A program made the translations under genes and the position numbers. The notes beneath the pieces are model-generated. The model was not told the origin of the DNA. It saw nothing but the letters and a program-made list of their open reading frames with translations, and made no database searches. Of a DNA stretch of 64,000 nt, positions 41,639 to 53,485 are shown piece by piece; position 1 is the first letter of the stretch; every line of letters starts with the position of its first letter. This DNA comes from Bradyrhizobium cenepequi (lineage in GTDB: Bacteria; Pseudomonadota; Alphaproteobacteria; Rhizobiales; Xanthobacteraceae): NCBI RefSeq assembly GCF_020329485.1, contig NZ_JAGKJI010000021.1, forward strand, positions 50,930-114,929, written 5' to 3'.

Positions 41639-42363
41639 CCGGATGCCAGTCGGTCCGTGCGAATCGCTCAAAGCTGCATGCGTTCGTGCGTGGGAAAATC
41701 GAAGGTCTCCAAAACCCGCTCTTTGCGCTCGCAATGGCGAATAAAGCCTTATTTTGTGCGACATCTTTGGGTGAGAGCCGCGCCCAAGCTGCTTCAAGTC
41801 ATTTATGTCCGGGTAAAAATTTTCGGTCGATCCGTCCGGAGGAGAGGCGGTAAGCTTCCCGTTTTCCTTCGCGCTCACTGCGCGAAAGCGCCAAATCTCT
41901 ATGCGGCAGAGGCGCTTCTCGCATTGTCGTTTTGCTTGACTTCACTATCTACCGCTTATACAACCCGCGCACTTAACGACAGGCGGTGAGCTACGCCAGC
42001 GTCGGAACGGAACACCCTATCAGACCTGTTGGACTGAGGCGGGCACCACCCTCGACGAATGCCGCTCAAACGCTGTCGATGATAGCTAGGCAATGCCAGG
42101 ACGATTTTTGTTCTCTTGAGCACGTTCTCTTGAGAGTGAACTCGGATGCATGACCTCGGTTTTCTGCCGGTTAGCGGACGCTAATCGGTCGTGATCGCGG
42201 TCCTCTGTGGCGTCGAAGCGCTTTCCGCTCAGCAATGAGTGGTAGGCGCGATTTCGCTTTGCGCGATTGATTTTCGTGTGAGGCGGCCGGACGGGGCGGC
42301 TCGTTCCCGAGAAGAATTTGCGGGCCGGTGAGGTCCGCGCGAACTTGAAGGGTGAAGGCTGAC
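41639..42363 (+). other. 725-bp region: rpsL promoter and long leader, no gene seen
   Basis: No protein-like frame. The first 290 bases hold nothing recognised. A promoter candidate is at 41935-41962, after which some 400 bases of leader precede rpsL. Within the leader the 11-mer GTTCTCTTGAG occurs twice (42110-42120 and 42124-42134). Confidence 0.6.
41935..41962 (+). promoter_or_regulatory. Candidate sigma-70 promoter of the str operon
   Basis: CTTGAC at 41935-41940 and TATACA at 41957-41962. The spacer measured from TTGACT is 15 bases, shorter than the usual 17, so the exact -10 is uncertain. Its position 400 bases upstream of rpsL implies a long leader. Confidence 0.45.
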
Positions 42364-42735
42364 ATGCCGACGATCAACCAACTGATCGCAAATCCACGGA
42401 TGGTGCAGAAGTCGCGCAAGAAGGTGCCGGCGCTGCAGCAGTCGCCGCAGAAGCGCGGCGTGTGCACGCGCGTCTACACGACGACCCCGAAGAAGCCGAA
42501 CTCGGCGCTTCGCAAGGTCGCCAAGGTGCGCCTGACCAACGGGTTCGAGGTGATCGGTTACATCCCGGGTGAGGGTCATAACCTTCAGGAGCACTCGGTG
42601 GTCATGATCCGCGGCGGCCGCGTCAAGGACCTGCCGGGCGTGCGCTACCACATCCTCCGCGGCGTGCTGGACACCCAGGGCGTCAAGAACCGTAAGCAGC
42701 GTCGTTCGAAGTACGGCGCCAAGCGTCCGAAGTAA
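42364..42735 (+). CDS. rpsL: 30S ribosomal protein S12
   Basis: 123 residues, start MPTINQLIANPRMVQKSRKK at 42364. The decoding loop has TTPKKPNSALRKVAKVRLTN with the lysine equivalent to Lys43, and GGRVKDLPGVRYH with the lysine equivalent to Lys88, both the streptomycin-sensitive form. S12 monitors codon-anticodon pairing in the A site. It opens the str operon; rpsG follows after 15 bases. Confidence 0.99.
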   Translation: MPTINQLIANPRMVQKSRKKVPALQQSPQKRGVCTRVYTTTPKKPNSALRKVAKVRLTNGFEVIGYIPGEGHNLQEHSVVMIRGGRVKDLPGVRYHILRGVLDTQGVKNRKQRRSKYGAKRPK

Positions 42736-42750
42736 GCGGGAACAGGCAAG

Positions 42751-43221
42751 ATGTCGCGTCGTCACTCTGCAGAAAAGCGTGAAGTGCTTCCGGACCCGAA
42801 GTTCGGAAACATCGTCGTCACCAAGTTCATGAACTCGGTCATGTACGCCGGCAAGAAGTCGGTCGCCGAAAACATCGTCTATGGCGCGCTCACGATGATC
42901 GAGACCAAGACCAAGCAGAACCCGCTCGGCGTGTTCGAGCAGGCGCTCGAGAACGTCATGCCGACTATCGAAGTGCGTTCCCGCCGCGTCGGTGGTGCGA
43001 CCTATCAGGTGCCGGTGGAAGTCCGTTCGGTGCGCCGGCAGGCGCTCGGCATCCGCTGGCTGATTTCGTCCGCGCGTGAGCGCAACGAGAAGACCATGAC
43101 GGAGCGGCTCTCGGCGGAGCTGCTCGACGCGTCGAACAACCGGGGGAACGCCGTCAAGAAGCGCGAAGACGTGCACCGGATGGCGGAAGCCAACCGCGCC
43201 TTCTCGCATTATCGCTGGTAA
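42751..43221 (+). CDS. rpsG: 30S ribosomal protein S7
   Basis: 156 residues, full length: MSRRHSAEKREVLPDPKFGN, GVFEQALENVMPTIEVRSRR, RRQALGIRWLISSARERNEK, ending AEANRAFSHYRW. It organises the 3' major domain of 16S rRNA near the E site and, in E. coli, represses the str operon. A 30-base gap leads to fusA. Confidence 0.99.
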   Translation: MSRRHSAEKREVLPDPKFGNIVVTKFMNSVMYAGKKSVAENIVYGALTMIETKTKQNPLGVFEQALENVMPTIEVRSRRVGGATYQVPVEVRSVRRQALGIRWLISSARERNEKTMTERLSAELLDASNNRGNAVKKREDVHRMAEANRAFSHYRW

Positions 43222-43251
43222 GGCGAATTACGGAATTTAAGGAACAGCCCC

Positions 43252-45324
<2,073 letters not shown>

Positions 45325-45364
45325 TTATCGTTGGTTGGCAGCTAACGATTGAACGGAGAGTCAA

Positions 45365-46555
<1,191 letters not shown>

Positions 46556-46571
46556 GCAACAAAATAGGGAT

Positions 46572-46614
46572 TGGCGGATAGCGAGTGGCTCCATTCGCTG
46601 TTCGCTATTCGCCA
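46572..46614. repeat. GAATAGCGA-type small palindrome after tuf (copy A)
   Basis: TGGCGGATAGCGA (46572-46584) is inverted with TCGCTATTCGCCA (46602-46614), one G-T pair. It starts 16 bases after the tuf stop. Similar elements follow rpsM and rpoA. Confidence 0.75.
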
Positions 46615-46637
46615 CTCACTAAAGAAAGACCACGGCA

Positions 46638-46946
46638 ATGAACGGCCAGAATATCCGCATCCGTCTCAAGGCGTTCGACCATCGCATTCTCGATACGTCG
46701 ACCCGCGAGATCGTGAACACGGCGAAACGCACCGGTGCCCAGGTTCGCGGTCCTATCCCGCTGCCGACCCGCATCGAGAAGTTCACCGTCAACCGTTCGC
46801 CGCACGTCGACAAGAAGAGCCGCGAACAGTTCGAGATGCGCACCCACAAGCGCCTTCTCGATATCGTCGATCCGACCCCGCAGACTGTCGATGCTCTCAT
46901 GAAGCTCGATCTGGCTGCCGGTGTCGACGTCGAGATCAAGCTCTAA
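46638..46946 (+). CDS. rpsJ: 30S ribosomal protein S10 / NusE
   Basis: 102 residues: [60 protein letters not shown]. As well as its ribosomal role it is NusE, the link between NusG and the ribosome. It starts 82 bases after tuf, with no promoter seen, so S10 genes may be transcribed from the str operon. Confidence 0.99.
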
Positions 46947-46998
46947 GTTTTGGATTGAAGTCTGCGCGAGCGGACTAGAGAGAACAGGAACCATGCCG

Positions 46999-47718
46999 AT
47001 GCGCTCCGGAGTGATCGCACAAAAGGTCGGGATGACGCGGGTCTTCACGGAGGCCGGCGAACATATCCCCGTGACCGTGCTGAAGCTCGGCAACTGCCAG
47101 GTGCTGGGCCACCGCACCACTGAAAAGAACGGGTATGTCGCGCTGCAACTCGGTTCGGGCTCGCGCAAAACCGTGTACATGCCGAAGGCCGAGCGCGGCC
47201 AGTTCGCCGTTGCCAAGGTCGAGCCGAAGCGCAAGGTTGCGGAATTCCGCGTGTCCGAGGATGCGCTGATTCCGGTCGGCGCCGAGATCCAGGCCGACCA
47301 CTTCGTGGTCGGTCAGTTCGTCGACGTCACCGGCACCTCGATCGGCAAGGGTTTTGCCGGCGGCATGAAGCGCTGGAATTTCGGCGGTCTGCGCGCCACC
47401 CACGGCGTGTCGGTCTCGCACCGCTCGATCGGTTCGACCGGCGGCCGTCAGGATCCCGGCAAGACCTGGAAGAACAAGAAGATGCCCGGCCATATGGGTG
47501 TCGATCGCATCACCACGCTCAACCTTCGCGTCGTGCAGACCGATGTCGTGCGTGGCCTGATCCTGGTCGAAGGCGCCGTCCCCGGCTCCAAGGGCGGCTG
47601 GATCAGGGTGCGCGACGCCATCAAGAAGCCGCTGCCAAAGGAAGCTCCGAAGCCCGGCAAGTTCAAGGTCGCGGGCGAGCAGACTGCTGAGGCGCCGGCC
47701 GAGCAGGAGGGTGCGTGA
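46999..47718 (+). CDS. rplC: 50S ribosomal protein L3
   Basis: 239 residues from the ATG at 46999 (MRSGVIAQKVGMTRVFTEAG). An ATG at 46993 is only three bases from the AGGA site, whereas 46999 gives nine, so the later one is preferred; the earlier would add two residues. The peptidyl-transferase loop has HRSIGSTGGRQDPGKTWKNK, including the Gln that PrmB methylates in E. coli. The tail is Ala/Glu-rich. One base separates its stop from rplD. Confidence 0.97.
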   Translation: MRSGVIAQKVGMTRVFTEAGEHIPVTVLKLGNCQVLGHRTTEKNGYVALQLGSGSRKTVYMPKAERGQFAVAKVEPKRKVAEFRVSEDALIPVGAEIQADHFVVGQFVDVTGTSIGKGFAGGMKRWNFGGLRATHGVSVSHRSIGSTGGRQDPGKTWKNKKMPGHMGVDRITTLNLRVVQTDVVRGLILVEGAVPGSKGGWIRVRDAIKKPLPKEAPKPGKFKVAGEQTAEAPAEQEGA

Positions 47719-47719
47719 G

Positions 47720-48340
47720 ATGGAACTGAAAGTCACCACCCTTGAGGGCAAGGAAGCCGGCTCGGTCCAGCTTTCCGACGCCATTTTCGGCCTCGAGCCG
47801 CGCGCCGACATCATTCAGCGCTGCGTGCAGTGGCAGCTCAACAAGCGTCAGGCCGGCACGCACAAGGCCAAAGGCCGCGCCGAGATCTGGCGCACCGGCA
47901 AGAAGATGTACAAGCAGAAGGGCACCGGCGGTGCTCGTCACGGCTCGGCACGCGTGCCGCAGTTCCGTGGCGGCGGCCGCGCCTTCGGTCCGGTGGTTCG
48001 CTCGCATGCGACCGACCTGCCGAAGAAGGTGCGCGCACTCGCGCTCAAGCATGCTTTGTCGGCCAAGGCCAAGGACGGCGGCCTGGTCGTACTCGACAGC
48101 GCTGACATCAAGGAAGCCAAGACCAAGGCGCTGGTCGGTCACTTCTCCGGCCTCGGGCTGACCAATGCGCTGATCATCGACGGCGCCGAGCTCAACAACG
48201 GTTTCGCGGCCGCGGCCCGCAACATTCCGAATATCGACGTACTGCCGATCCAGGGCATCAACGTCTACGACATCCTGCGCCGCCACAAGCTGGTCCTGAC
48301 CAAGGCGGCCGTCGATGCGCTGGAGGCGCGCTTCAAATGA
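47720..48340 (+). CDS. rplD: 50S ribosomal protein L4
   Basis: 206 residues from the ATG at 47720. The loop that lines the exit tunnel reads MYKQKGTGGARHGSARVPQF then RGGGRAFGPVVRSHATDLPK, with the macrolide-contact Lys-Gly region unchanged. In E. coli L4 also represses the S10 operon. The rplC stop lies one base ahead and the rplW start overlaps its stop by four bases (ATGA). Confidence 0.98.
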   Translation: MELKVTTLEGKEAGSVQLSDAIFGLEPRADIIQRCVQWQLNKRQAGTHKAKGRAEIWRTGKKMYKQKGTGGARHGSARVPQFRGGGRAFGPVVRSHATDLPKKVRALALKHALSAKAKDGGLVVLDSADIKEAKTKALVGHFSGLGLTNALIIDGAELNNGFAAAARNIPNIDVLPIQGINVYDILRRHKLVLTKAAVDALEARFK

Positions 48341-48636
48341 AGAATATCGATCCGCGCCATTACGACGTCATCGTCGCGCCCGTTGTGACCGAAAAGGCGA
48401 CGCTCGCCTCCGAGCACAACAAGGTGCTGTTCAAGGTTGCCAGCAAGGCGACCAAGCCGCAGATCAAGGAAGCGGTCGAGAAGCTCTTCGACGTCAAGGT
48501 CAAGAGCGTGAACACGCTGGTGCGCAAGGGCAAGACCAAGGTGTTCCGCGGCAATTTCGGCTCGCAGTCGGACACCAAGCGCGCGATCGTGACCCTGGAA
48601 GAGGGCCACCGTATCGACGTGACTACCGGACTATAA
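48337..48636 (+). CDS. rplW: 50S ribosomal protein L23
   Basis: 99 residues: HYDVIVAPVVTEKATLASEH, FKVASKATKPQIKEAVEKLF, with the loop VNTLVRKGKTKVFRGNFG. It surrounds the tunnel exit and docks trigger factor and SRP. The ATGA overlap with rplD indicates translational coupling. Confidence 0.98.
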   Translation: MKNIDPRHYDVIVAPVVTEKATLASEHNKVLFKVASKATKPQIKEAVEKLFDVKVKSVNTLVRKGKTKVFRGNFGSQSDTKRAIVTLEEGHRIDVTTGL

Positions 48637-48649
48637 GGGCGTAACGACG

Positions 48650-49483
48650 ATGGCATTGAAAACCTATAACCCAACGACGCCGGGCCAGCGCCAGCTGGTG
48701 ATGGTCGATCGTTCGGCGCTCTACAAGGGCAAGCCGGTCAAGGCGCTCACCGAGGGCAAGCAATCGAACGGTGGCCGCAACAACACCGGCCGGATCACCG
48801 TGCGTTTCCGCGGCGGCGGCCACAAGAAGGCCTACCGCATCGTCGATTTCAAGCGCGACAAGGTCGATGTGCCCGCGACCGTCGAGCGGCTGGAATACGA
48901 TCCGAACCGCACCGCGTTCATCGCGCTGATCAAGTATCAGGACGGCGAGCAGGCCTATATCCTGGCGCCGCAGAGGCTCGCCGCGGGCGACACGGTGGTT
49001 GCCGGCGACTATGTCGACGTCAAGCCGGGCAACGTCATGCCGCTCGGCAACATGCCGGTCGGCACGATTGTCCACAATATCGAGTTGAAGATCGGCAAGG
49101 GCGGCCAGCTTGCGCGCTCCGCCGGCACCTATGCGCAGGTCGTCGGTCGCGACCAGGACTACGTCATCGTCCGCCTGAACTCGGGCGAGCAGCGTCTGGT
49201 GCACGGCCGTTGCCGCGGCGCCATCGGTGCGGTGTCGAACCCCGATAACATGAACATCTCGATCGGTAAGGCGGGTCGCACTCGCTGGCTCGGCTGGCGC
49301 CCGCACAACCGCGGCGTCGTCATGAACCCGATCGATCACCCGCATGGCGGCGGTGAAGGCCGCACCTCGGGCGGCCGCCACCCGGTGACACCGTGGGGCA
49401 AGCCGACCAAGGGCAAGAAGACGCGGTCGAACAAGTCGACCAACAAATTCATTCTCCTAAGCCGCCACAAGCGGAAGAAGTAA
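48650..49483 (+). CDS. rplB: 50S ribosomal protein L2
   Basis: 277 residues, full length. Key region near the peptidyl-transferase centre: VVMNPIDHPHGGGEGRTSGG with the conserved histidine, followed by GRHPVTPWGKPTKGKKTRSN. The N-terminal part has NNTGRITVRFRGGGHKKAYR. L2 is one of the largest ribosomal proteins and needed for subunit joining. A 12-base gap leads to rpsS. Confidence 0.99.
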   Translation: MALKTYNPTTPGQRQLVMVDRSALYKGKPVKALTEGKQSNGGRNNTGRITVRFRGGGHKKAYRIVDFKRDKVDVPATVERLEYDPNRTAFIALIKYQDGEQAYILAPQRLAAGDTVVAGDYVDVKPGNVMPLGNMPVGTIVHNIELKIGKGGQLARSAGTYAQVVGRDQDYVIVRLNSGEQRLVHGRCRGAIGAVSNPDNMNISIGKAGRTRWLGWRPHNRGVVMNPIDHPHGGGEGRTSGGRHPVTPWGKPTKGKKTRSNKSTNKFILLSRHKRKK

Positions 49484-49495
49484 GGAACGCCGGAC

Positions 49496-49774
49496 ATGGT
49501 TCGTTCAGTCTGGAAAGGCCCGTTCGTCGAGGCATCGCTGCTCAAGAAGGCAGATGCTGCGCGCGCGTCCGGCCGTCACGACGTCATCAAGATCTGGAGC
49601 CGCCGCTCGACCATCCTGCCGCAGTTCGTGGGTCTGACCTTCGGCGTCTACAACGGCCAGAAGCACGTGCCGGTTTCGGTGAACGAGGAAATGGTGGGTC
49701 ACAAGTTCGGCGAGTTCTCGCCGACCCGTACCTTCCACGGCCACTCTGGCGACAAGAAAGCCAAGAGAGCTTGA
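49496..49774 (+). CDS. rpsS: 30S ribosomal protein S19
   Basis: 92 residues: MVRSVWKGPFVEASLLKKAD, RRSTILPQFVGLTFGVYNGQ, FGEFSPTRTFHGHSGDKKAK. It binds 16S helix 33 region with S13 in the head. Ten bases separate it from rplV. Confidence 0.99.
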   Translation: MVRSVWKGPFVEASLLKKADAARASGRHDVIKIWSRRSTILPQFVGLTFGVYNGQKHVPVSVNEEMVGHKFGEFSPTRTFHGHSGDKKAKRA

Positions 49775-49784
49775 GGATTAAGCG

Positions 49785-50171
49785 ATGAGCAAACCAAAGC
49801 GCGAACGTGTCCTCGCGGACAATGAGGCCAAGGCGGTTGCAAGGATGCTGCGCGTCAGCCCGCAAAAGCTGAATCTTGTCGCGCAGATGATCCGTGGCCG
49901 CAAGGCGTCGGCTGCACTCGCCGACCTGCAGTTCTCGCGCAAGCGGATCGCTGTCGACGTCAAGAAGTGCCTGGAATCGGCGATTGCCAATGCCGAAAAC
50001 AACCATGATCTGGAAGTCGACGATCTCGTCGTCGCCGAGGCCCATGTCGGCAATGGTCTCGTCATGAAGCGTTTTGCCCCGCGCGGCCGTGGCCGCTCGG
50101 GCCGTATCTATAAACCGTTCTCGCATCTCACGATCGTGGTTCGTGAGGTCGAGGCCGAGGCGAGCGCTTAA
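49785..50171 (+). CDS. rplV: 50S ribosomal protein L22
   Basis: 128 residues. LRVSPQKLNLVAQMIRGRKA begins the globular domain; the beta-hairpin that reaches into the exit tunnel is VAEAHVGNGLVMKRFAPRGR followed by GRSGRIYKPFSHLTIVV. No deletion of the hairpin residues linked to macrolide resistance is visible. Confidence 0.99.
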   Translation: MSKPKRERVLADNEAKAVARMLRVSPQKLNLVAQMIRGRKASAALADLQFSRKRIAVDVKKCLESAIANAENNHDLEVDDLVVAEAHVGNGLVMKRFAPRGRGRSGRIYKPFSHLTIVVREVEAEASA

Positions 50172-50190
50172 AGGAGCGCGGGAGAACAAG

Positions 50191-50889
50191 ATGGGTCAAA
50201 AGATCAATCCGATCGGGCTGCGTCTCGGCATCAACCGGACCTGGGATTCGCGTTGGTTCGCCGGCAAGGCCGAATACGGCAAGCTGCTGCACGAGGACGT
50301 CAAGATTCGCGAGATCCTGCACAAGGAGCTCAAGCAGGCCGCGGTGGCGCGCATCGTGATCGAGCGCCCGCACAAGAAGTGCCGGGTGACGATCCACTCG
50401 GCGCGTCCCGGCGTCGTGATCGGCAAGAAGGGCGCCGACATCGACAAGCTGCGCAAGAAGGTTGCCGACATCACCGCTTCCGACGTCGTGATCAACATCG
50501 TGGAGATCCGCAAGCCGGAGCTCGATGCCACGCTGGTCGCTGAATCGATCGCACAGCAGCTCGAGCGCCGCGTTGCGTTCCGCCGCGCCATGAAGCGGGC
50601 GGTGCAGTCCGCGATGCGTCTCGGCGCCGAGGGCATCCGCATCAACTGCTCGGGTCGGCTCGGCGGCGCTGAAATCGCGCGCATGGAATGGTATCGCGAG
50701 GGCCGGGTGCCGTTGCACACGCTGCGCGCCGACGTCGACTACGGCGTTGCCACCGCGTTCACGACCTTCGGCACCTGCGGCGTCAAGGTCTGGATCTTCA
50801 AGGGCGAGATTCTCGAGCACGATCCGATGGCCCAGGACAAGCGAATGGCTGAAGGCGACAACACGCGGTCCCGCCGCGACGCCGCCTAA
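50191..50889 (+). CDS. rpsC: 30S ribosomal protein S3
   Basis: 232 residues from the ATG at 50191 (MGQKINPIGLRLGINRTWDS), with GGAG upstream; a frame open to 50074 is the shifted frame of rplV. The KH domain motif is PGVVIGKKGADIDKLRKKVA. The C-terminal half has GRLGGAEIARMEWYREGRVP. S3 forms part of the mRNA entry site helicase with S4 and S5. Confidence 0.98.
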   Translation: MGQKINPIGLRLGINRTWDSRWFAGKAEYGKLLHEDVKIREILHKELKQAAVARIVIERPHKKCRVTIHSARPGVVIGKKGADIDKLRKKVADITASDVVINIVEIRKPELDATLVAESIAQQLERRVAFRRAMKRAVQSAMRLGAEGIRINCSGRLGGAEIARMEWYREGRVPLHTLRADVDYGVATAFTTFGTCGVKVWIFKGEILEHDPMAQDKRMAEGDNTRSRRDAA

Positions 50890-50919
50890 GGCAAAATGAA
50901 AGTTTGAGGGCTTAACGCC

Positions 50920-51333
50920 ATGATGCAACCAAAGAAAACGAAGTTCCGGAAGGCGCATAAGGGCCGTATCCACGGCGTTGCGACTTCGGGTGCGACGTTG
51001 TCCTTCGGCCAGTTCGGCTTGAAGGCGCTTGAGCCGGAGCGCGTGACCGCGCGCCAGATCGAGGCCGCCCGCCGCGCGCTGACCCGCCACATGAAGCGCG
51101 CCGGCCGCGTCTGGATCCGCGTGTTCCCCGACGTGCCGGTGTCGAAGAAGCCCGCCGAAGTGCGCATGGGTTCGGGCAAGGGCGCTCCGGAATTGTGGGT
51201 CGCCCGCGTTAAGCCGGGCCGCGTGATCTTCGAAATCGACGGCGTCACCAACCAGGTCGCGCGCGAAGCACTCAATCTCGCCGCCGCCAAGCTGCCGATC
51301 AAGACGCGCTTCGTGGCGCGCATCGCGGAGTAA
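50920..51333 (+). CDS. rplP: 50S ribosomal protein L16
   Basis: 137 residues, start MMQPKKTKFRKAHKGRIHGV. Signature KRAGRVWIRVFPDVPVSKKP and MGSGKGAPELWVARVKPGR. It sits between the A-site tRNA and 5S rRNA. The first of two adjacent ATG codons is used; the second is equally possible. Confidence 0.98.
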   Translation: MMQPKKTKFRKAHKGRIHGVATSGATLSFGQFGLKALEPERVTARQIEAARRALTRHMKRAGRVWIRVFPDVPVSKKPAEVRMGSGKGAPELWVARVKPGRVIFEIDGVTNQVAREALNLAAAKLPIKTRFVARIAE

Positions 51334-51338
51334 CCGAG

Positions 51339-51545
51339 ATGGCCCAGATGAAAGTCGAGGATATCCGCGCGATGAGCGCCGACCAGATGGAGGACGCGAT
51401 CCTCAATCTGAAGAAGGAGCGGTTCAACCTGCGTTTCCAGCGCGCCACCGGTCAGCTCGAGAACACTTCGCGGCTGAAGGAAGCGCGCCGCGACATCGCA
51501 CGTATCAAGACCATCGCCGCGCAGCAGCGCGCGAAGAAGAAGTAA
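51339..51545 (+). CDS. rpmC: 50S ribosomal protein L29
   Basis: 68 residues: two helices, MSADQMEDAILNLKKERFNL and LKEARRDIARIKTIAAQQRA, with the RFQRATGQLENTSR signature between them. It sits by L23 at the tunnel exit. Five bases separate it from rplP. Confidence 0.98.
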   Translation: MAQMKVEDIRAMSADQMEDAILNLKKERFNLRFQRATGQLENTSRLKEARRDIARIKTIAAQQRAKKK

Positions 51546-51555
51546 GAGGCCGGAT

Positions 51556-51804
51556 ATGCCGAAACGTACGCTGCAGGGCGTGGTCGTCAGCGACAAGCAA
51601 GCCAAGACAGTGGTGGTGCGCGTCGATCGCCGCTTCACCCATCCGATCTACAAGAAGACGGTCCGCCGTTCGAAGAACTACCACGCGCACGACGAGAGCG
51701 ACCAGTTCAAGCCGGGCGACACGGTGTGGATCGAGGAAAGCAAGCCGATCTCGAAGTTGAAGCGCTGGATTGTGATCCGGGGCGAGCAGAAGCAAACGGC
51801 CTGA
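51556..51804 (+). CDS. rpsQ: 30S ribosomal protein S17
   Basis: 82 residues: MPKRTLQGVVVSDKQAKTVV, RVDRRFTHPIYKKTVRRSKN, GDTVWIEESKPISKLKRW. An OB-fold protein that binds the 5' domain of 16S rRNA early in assembly. An 82-base gap follows, the largest in this part of the cluster. Confidence 0.98.
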   Translation: MPKRTLQGVVVSDKQAKTVVVRVDRRFTHPIYKKTVRRSKNYHAHDESDQFKPGDTVWIEESKPISKLKRWIVIRGEQKQTA

Positions 51805-51886
51805 CGCGCGTCCGGCTTTGAAAGCCGGAGAATGTCGGGAAAATTTTGAGCGCAAGTGAAGCGCAGAAAGAGGACGAGGTGCATCA

Positions 51887-52255
51887 ATGATTCAGATGCA
51901 GACCAACCTCGACGTGGCCGATAATTCAGGCGCACGCCGTGTCATGTGCATCAAGGTGCTTGGAGGCTCCAAGCGCCGCTATGCCACCGTGGGCGATATT
52001 ATCGTTGTGTCGATCAAGGAAGCCATTCCGCGTGGCAAGGTGAAGAAGGGCGACGTGATGAAGGCGGTCGTGGTGCGGGTCCGCAAGGACATCCGCCGCC
52101 CCGACGGCTCGGTCATCCGCTTCGACCGCAACGCCGCCGTGCTGGTCAACAACCAGTCCGAGCCGGTCGGCACCCGTATCTTCGGGCCGGTGCCGCGCGA
52201 GCTGCGCGCCAAGAACCACATGAAGATCATCTCGCTTGCGCCGGAGGTGCTGTGA
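51887..52255 (+). CDS. rplN: 50S ribosomal protein L14
   Basis: 122 residues: MIQMQTNLDVADNSGARRVM, RYATVGDIIVVSIKEAIPRG, ending KIISLAPEVL. It contacts 16S helix 14 at the subunit interface. GAGG lies upstream of the ATG. Its TGA shares one base with the rplX start (TGATG), so the two are coupled. Confidence 0.99.
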   Translation: MIQMQTNLDVADNSGARRVMCIKVLGGSKRRYATVGDIIVVSIKEAIPRGKVKKGDVMKAVVVRVRKDIRRPDGSVIRFDRNAAVLVNNQSEPVGTRIFGPVPRELRAKNHMKIISLAPEVL

Positions 52256-52569
52256 TGGCTGCCAAGATCCGGAAGGGTGACAGGGTCGTCGTACTGACCG
52301 GCCGCGACAAGGGCCGCACCGGCGAGGTGTTCGAAGTGCGTCCGGCGGACAACACCGCGCTGGTGCGCGGCGTCAACATGGTGAAGCGTCACCAGAAGCA
52401 GACCCAGAACCAGGAGGGCGGCATCATCTCCAAGGAGGCGCCGGTCCACCTCTCCAACATCGCGTATGTCGGCAAGGACGGAAAGCCGACCCGCGTTGGG
52501 TTCAAGATTCAGGCTGATGGCAAGAAGGTTCGCATTGCCAAGAGCTCGGGAGCAGAGATCGATGGCTGA
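52255..52569 (+). CDS. rplX: 50S ribosomal protein L24
   Basis: 104 residues from the ATG at 52255. KOW-type start: KIRKGDRVVVLTGRDKGRTG; then VNMVKRHQKQTQNQEGGIIS. It starts 50S assembly near the 5' end of 23S rRNA. The end overlaps the rplE start by eight bases, an unusually deep overlap even for this cluster. Confidence 0.98.
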   Translation: MAAKIRKGDRVVVLTGRDKGRTGEVFEVRPADNTALVRGVNMVKRHQKQTQNQEGGIISKEAPVHLSNIAYVGKDGKPTRVGFKIQADGKKVRIAKSSGAEIDG

Positions 52570-53119
52570 GACCGCTTATGTGCCGCGTTTGCGCACGGAG
52601 TATGACAGGAAGATCCGCGGCCTTCTGACCGAGAAGTTCGGCTACGAGAACGCGATGCAGGTGCCGCGGCTGGACAAGATCGTGCTCAACATGGGCGTCG
52701 GCGATTCCGTCAACGACCGCAAGAAGGCCGAGACCGCTGCCGCCGAGCTGACCCAGATCGCCGGCCAGAAGGCGATCGTGACCTATTCGCGGGTTGCGAT
52801 CGCGACCTTCAAGCTGCGCGAGAATCAGCCGATCGGTTGCAAGGTCACGCTGCGCAAGGCTCGCATGTACGAGTTCATCGATCGCCTGGTGAACGTCGCG
52901 CTGCCGCGCGTGCGCGACTTCCGCGGGCTGAACCCGAAGAGCTTCGATGGCCGCGGCAACTATTCGCTCGGCATCAAGGAGCACATCATTTTTCCCGAGA
53001 TCGATTTTGACAAGGTCTCGGAAGCGCGGGGCATGGACATCACCGTCTGTACCACGGCCAAGACCGACGACGAGGCTCGCGCCTTGTTGACCGCTTTCAA
53101 TTTCCCGTTCCGGCAGTGA
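52562..53119 (+). CDS. rplE: 50S ribosomal protein L5
   Basis: 185 residues from the ATG at 52562 (MAETAYVPRLRTEYDRKIRG). LDKIVLNMGVGDSVNDRKKA and NYSLGIKEHIIFPEIDFDKV are the family signatures; ends FNFPFRQ. It binds 5S rRNA and P-site tRNA. The ribosome site (GGAG at 52547-52550) lies within the rplX reading frame. Confidence 0.98.
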   Translation: MAETAYVPRLRTEYDRKIRGLLTEKFGYENAMQVPRLDKIVLNMGVGDSVNDRKKAETAAAELTQIAGQKAIVTYSRVAIATFKLRENQPIGCKVTLRKARMYEFIDRLVNVALPRVRDFRGLNPKSFDGRGNYSLGIKEHIIFPEIDFDKVSEARGMDITVCTTAKTDDEARALLTAFNFPFRQ

Positions 53120-53166
53120 GACGCTGACGAACAGCCTCTCAAACGCGGAAACGTAAGGAGCCACGC

Positions 53167-53472
53167 ATGGCAAAGAAGAGTGCAGTCGAGAAGAACAACC
53201 GGCGCAAGCGGATGGCCAAGAACGCCGCCGCCAGCCGCGCCCGGCTGAAGGCGATCATCGCCGACAAGACCAAGCCGATGGAAGAGCGTTTCGCGGCGAC
53301 CTTGAAACTTGCGGAAATGCCGCGCAACTCGTCGCCGACCCGGATTCGCAATCGTTGCGAGCTCACGGGCCGTCCGCGCTCGAACTATCGCAAGAACAAG
53401 CTGTCCCGCATCGCGCTGCGCGAGCTCGGCTCCAAGGGCCTGATCCCGGGCCTCGTGAAGTCGAGCTGGTAA
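53167..53472 (+). CDS. rpsN: 30S ribosomal protein S14 (long, zinc-free form)
   Basis: 101 residues: AKKSAVEKNNRRKRMAKNAA, then RNRCELTGRPRSNYRKNKLS. Only one cysteine remains at the zinc-site place, so this is the zinc-independent type usual in alphaproteobacteria. It finishes the head of the 30S subunit. Confidence 0.98.
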   Translation: MAKKSAVEKNNRRKRMAKNAAASRARLKAIIADKTKPMEERFAATLKLAEMPRNSSPTRIRNRCELTGRPRSNYRKNKLSRIALRELGSKGLIPGLVKSSW

Positions 53473-53485
53473 GGAGGGTCGGAAG

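Noticed and set aside
41657..41989. 110-codon frame after the acyltransferase gene
   Set aside because: No ribosome site, no recognisable content, and it runs through the rpsL promoter candidate.
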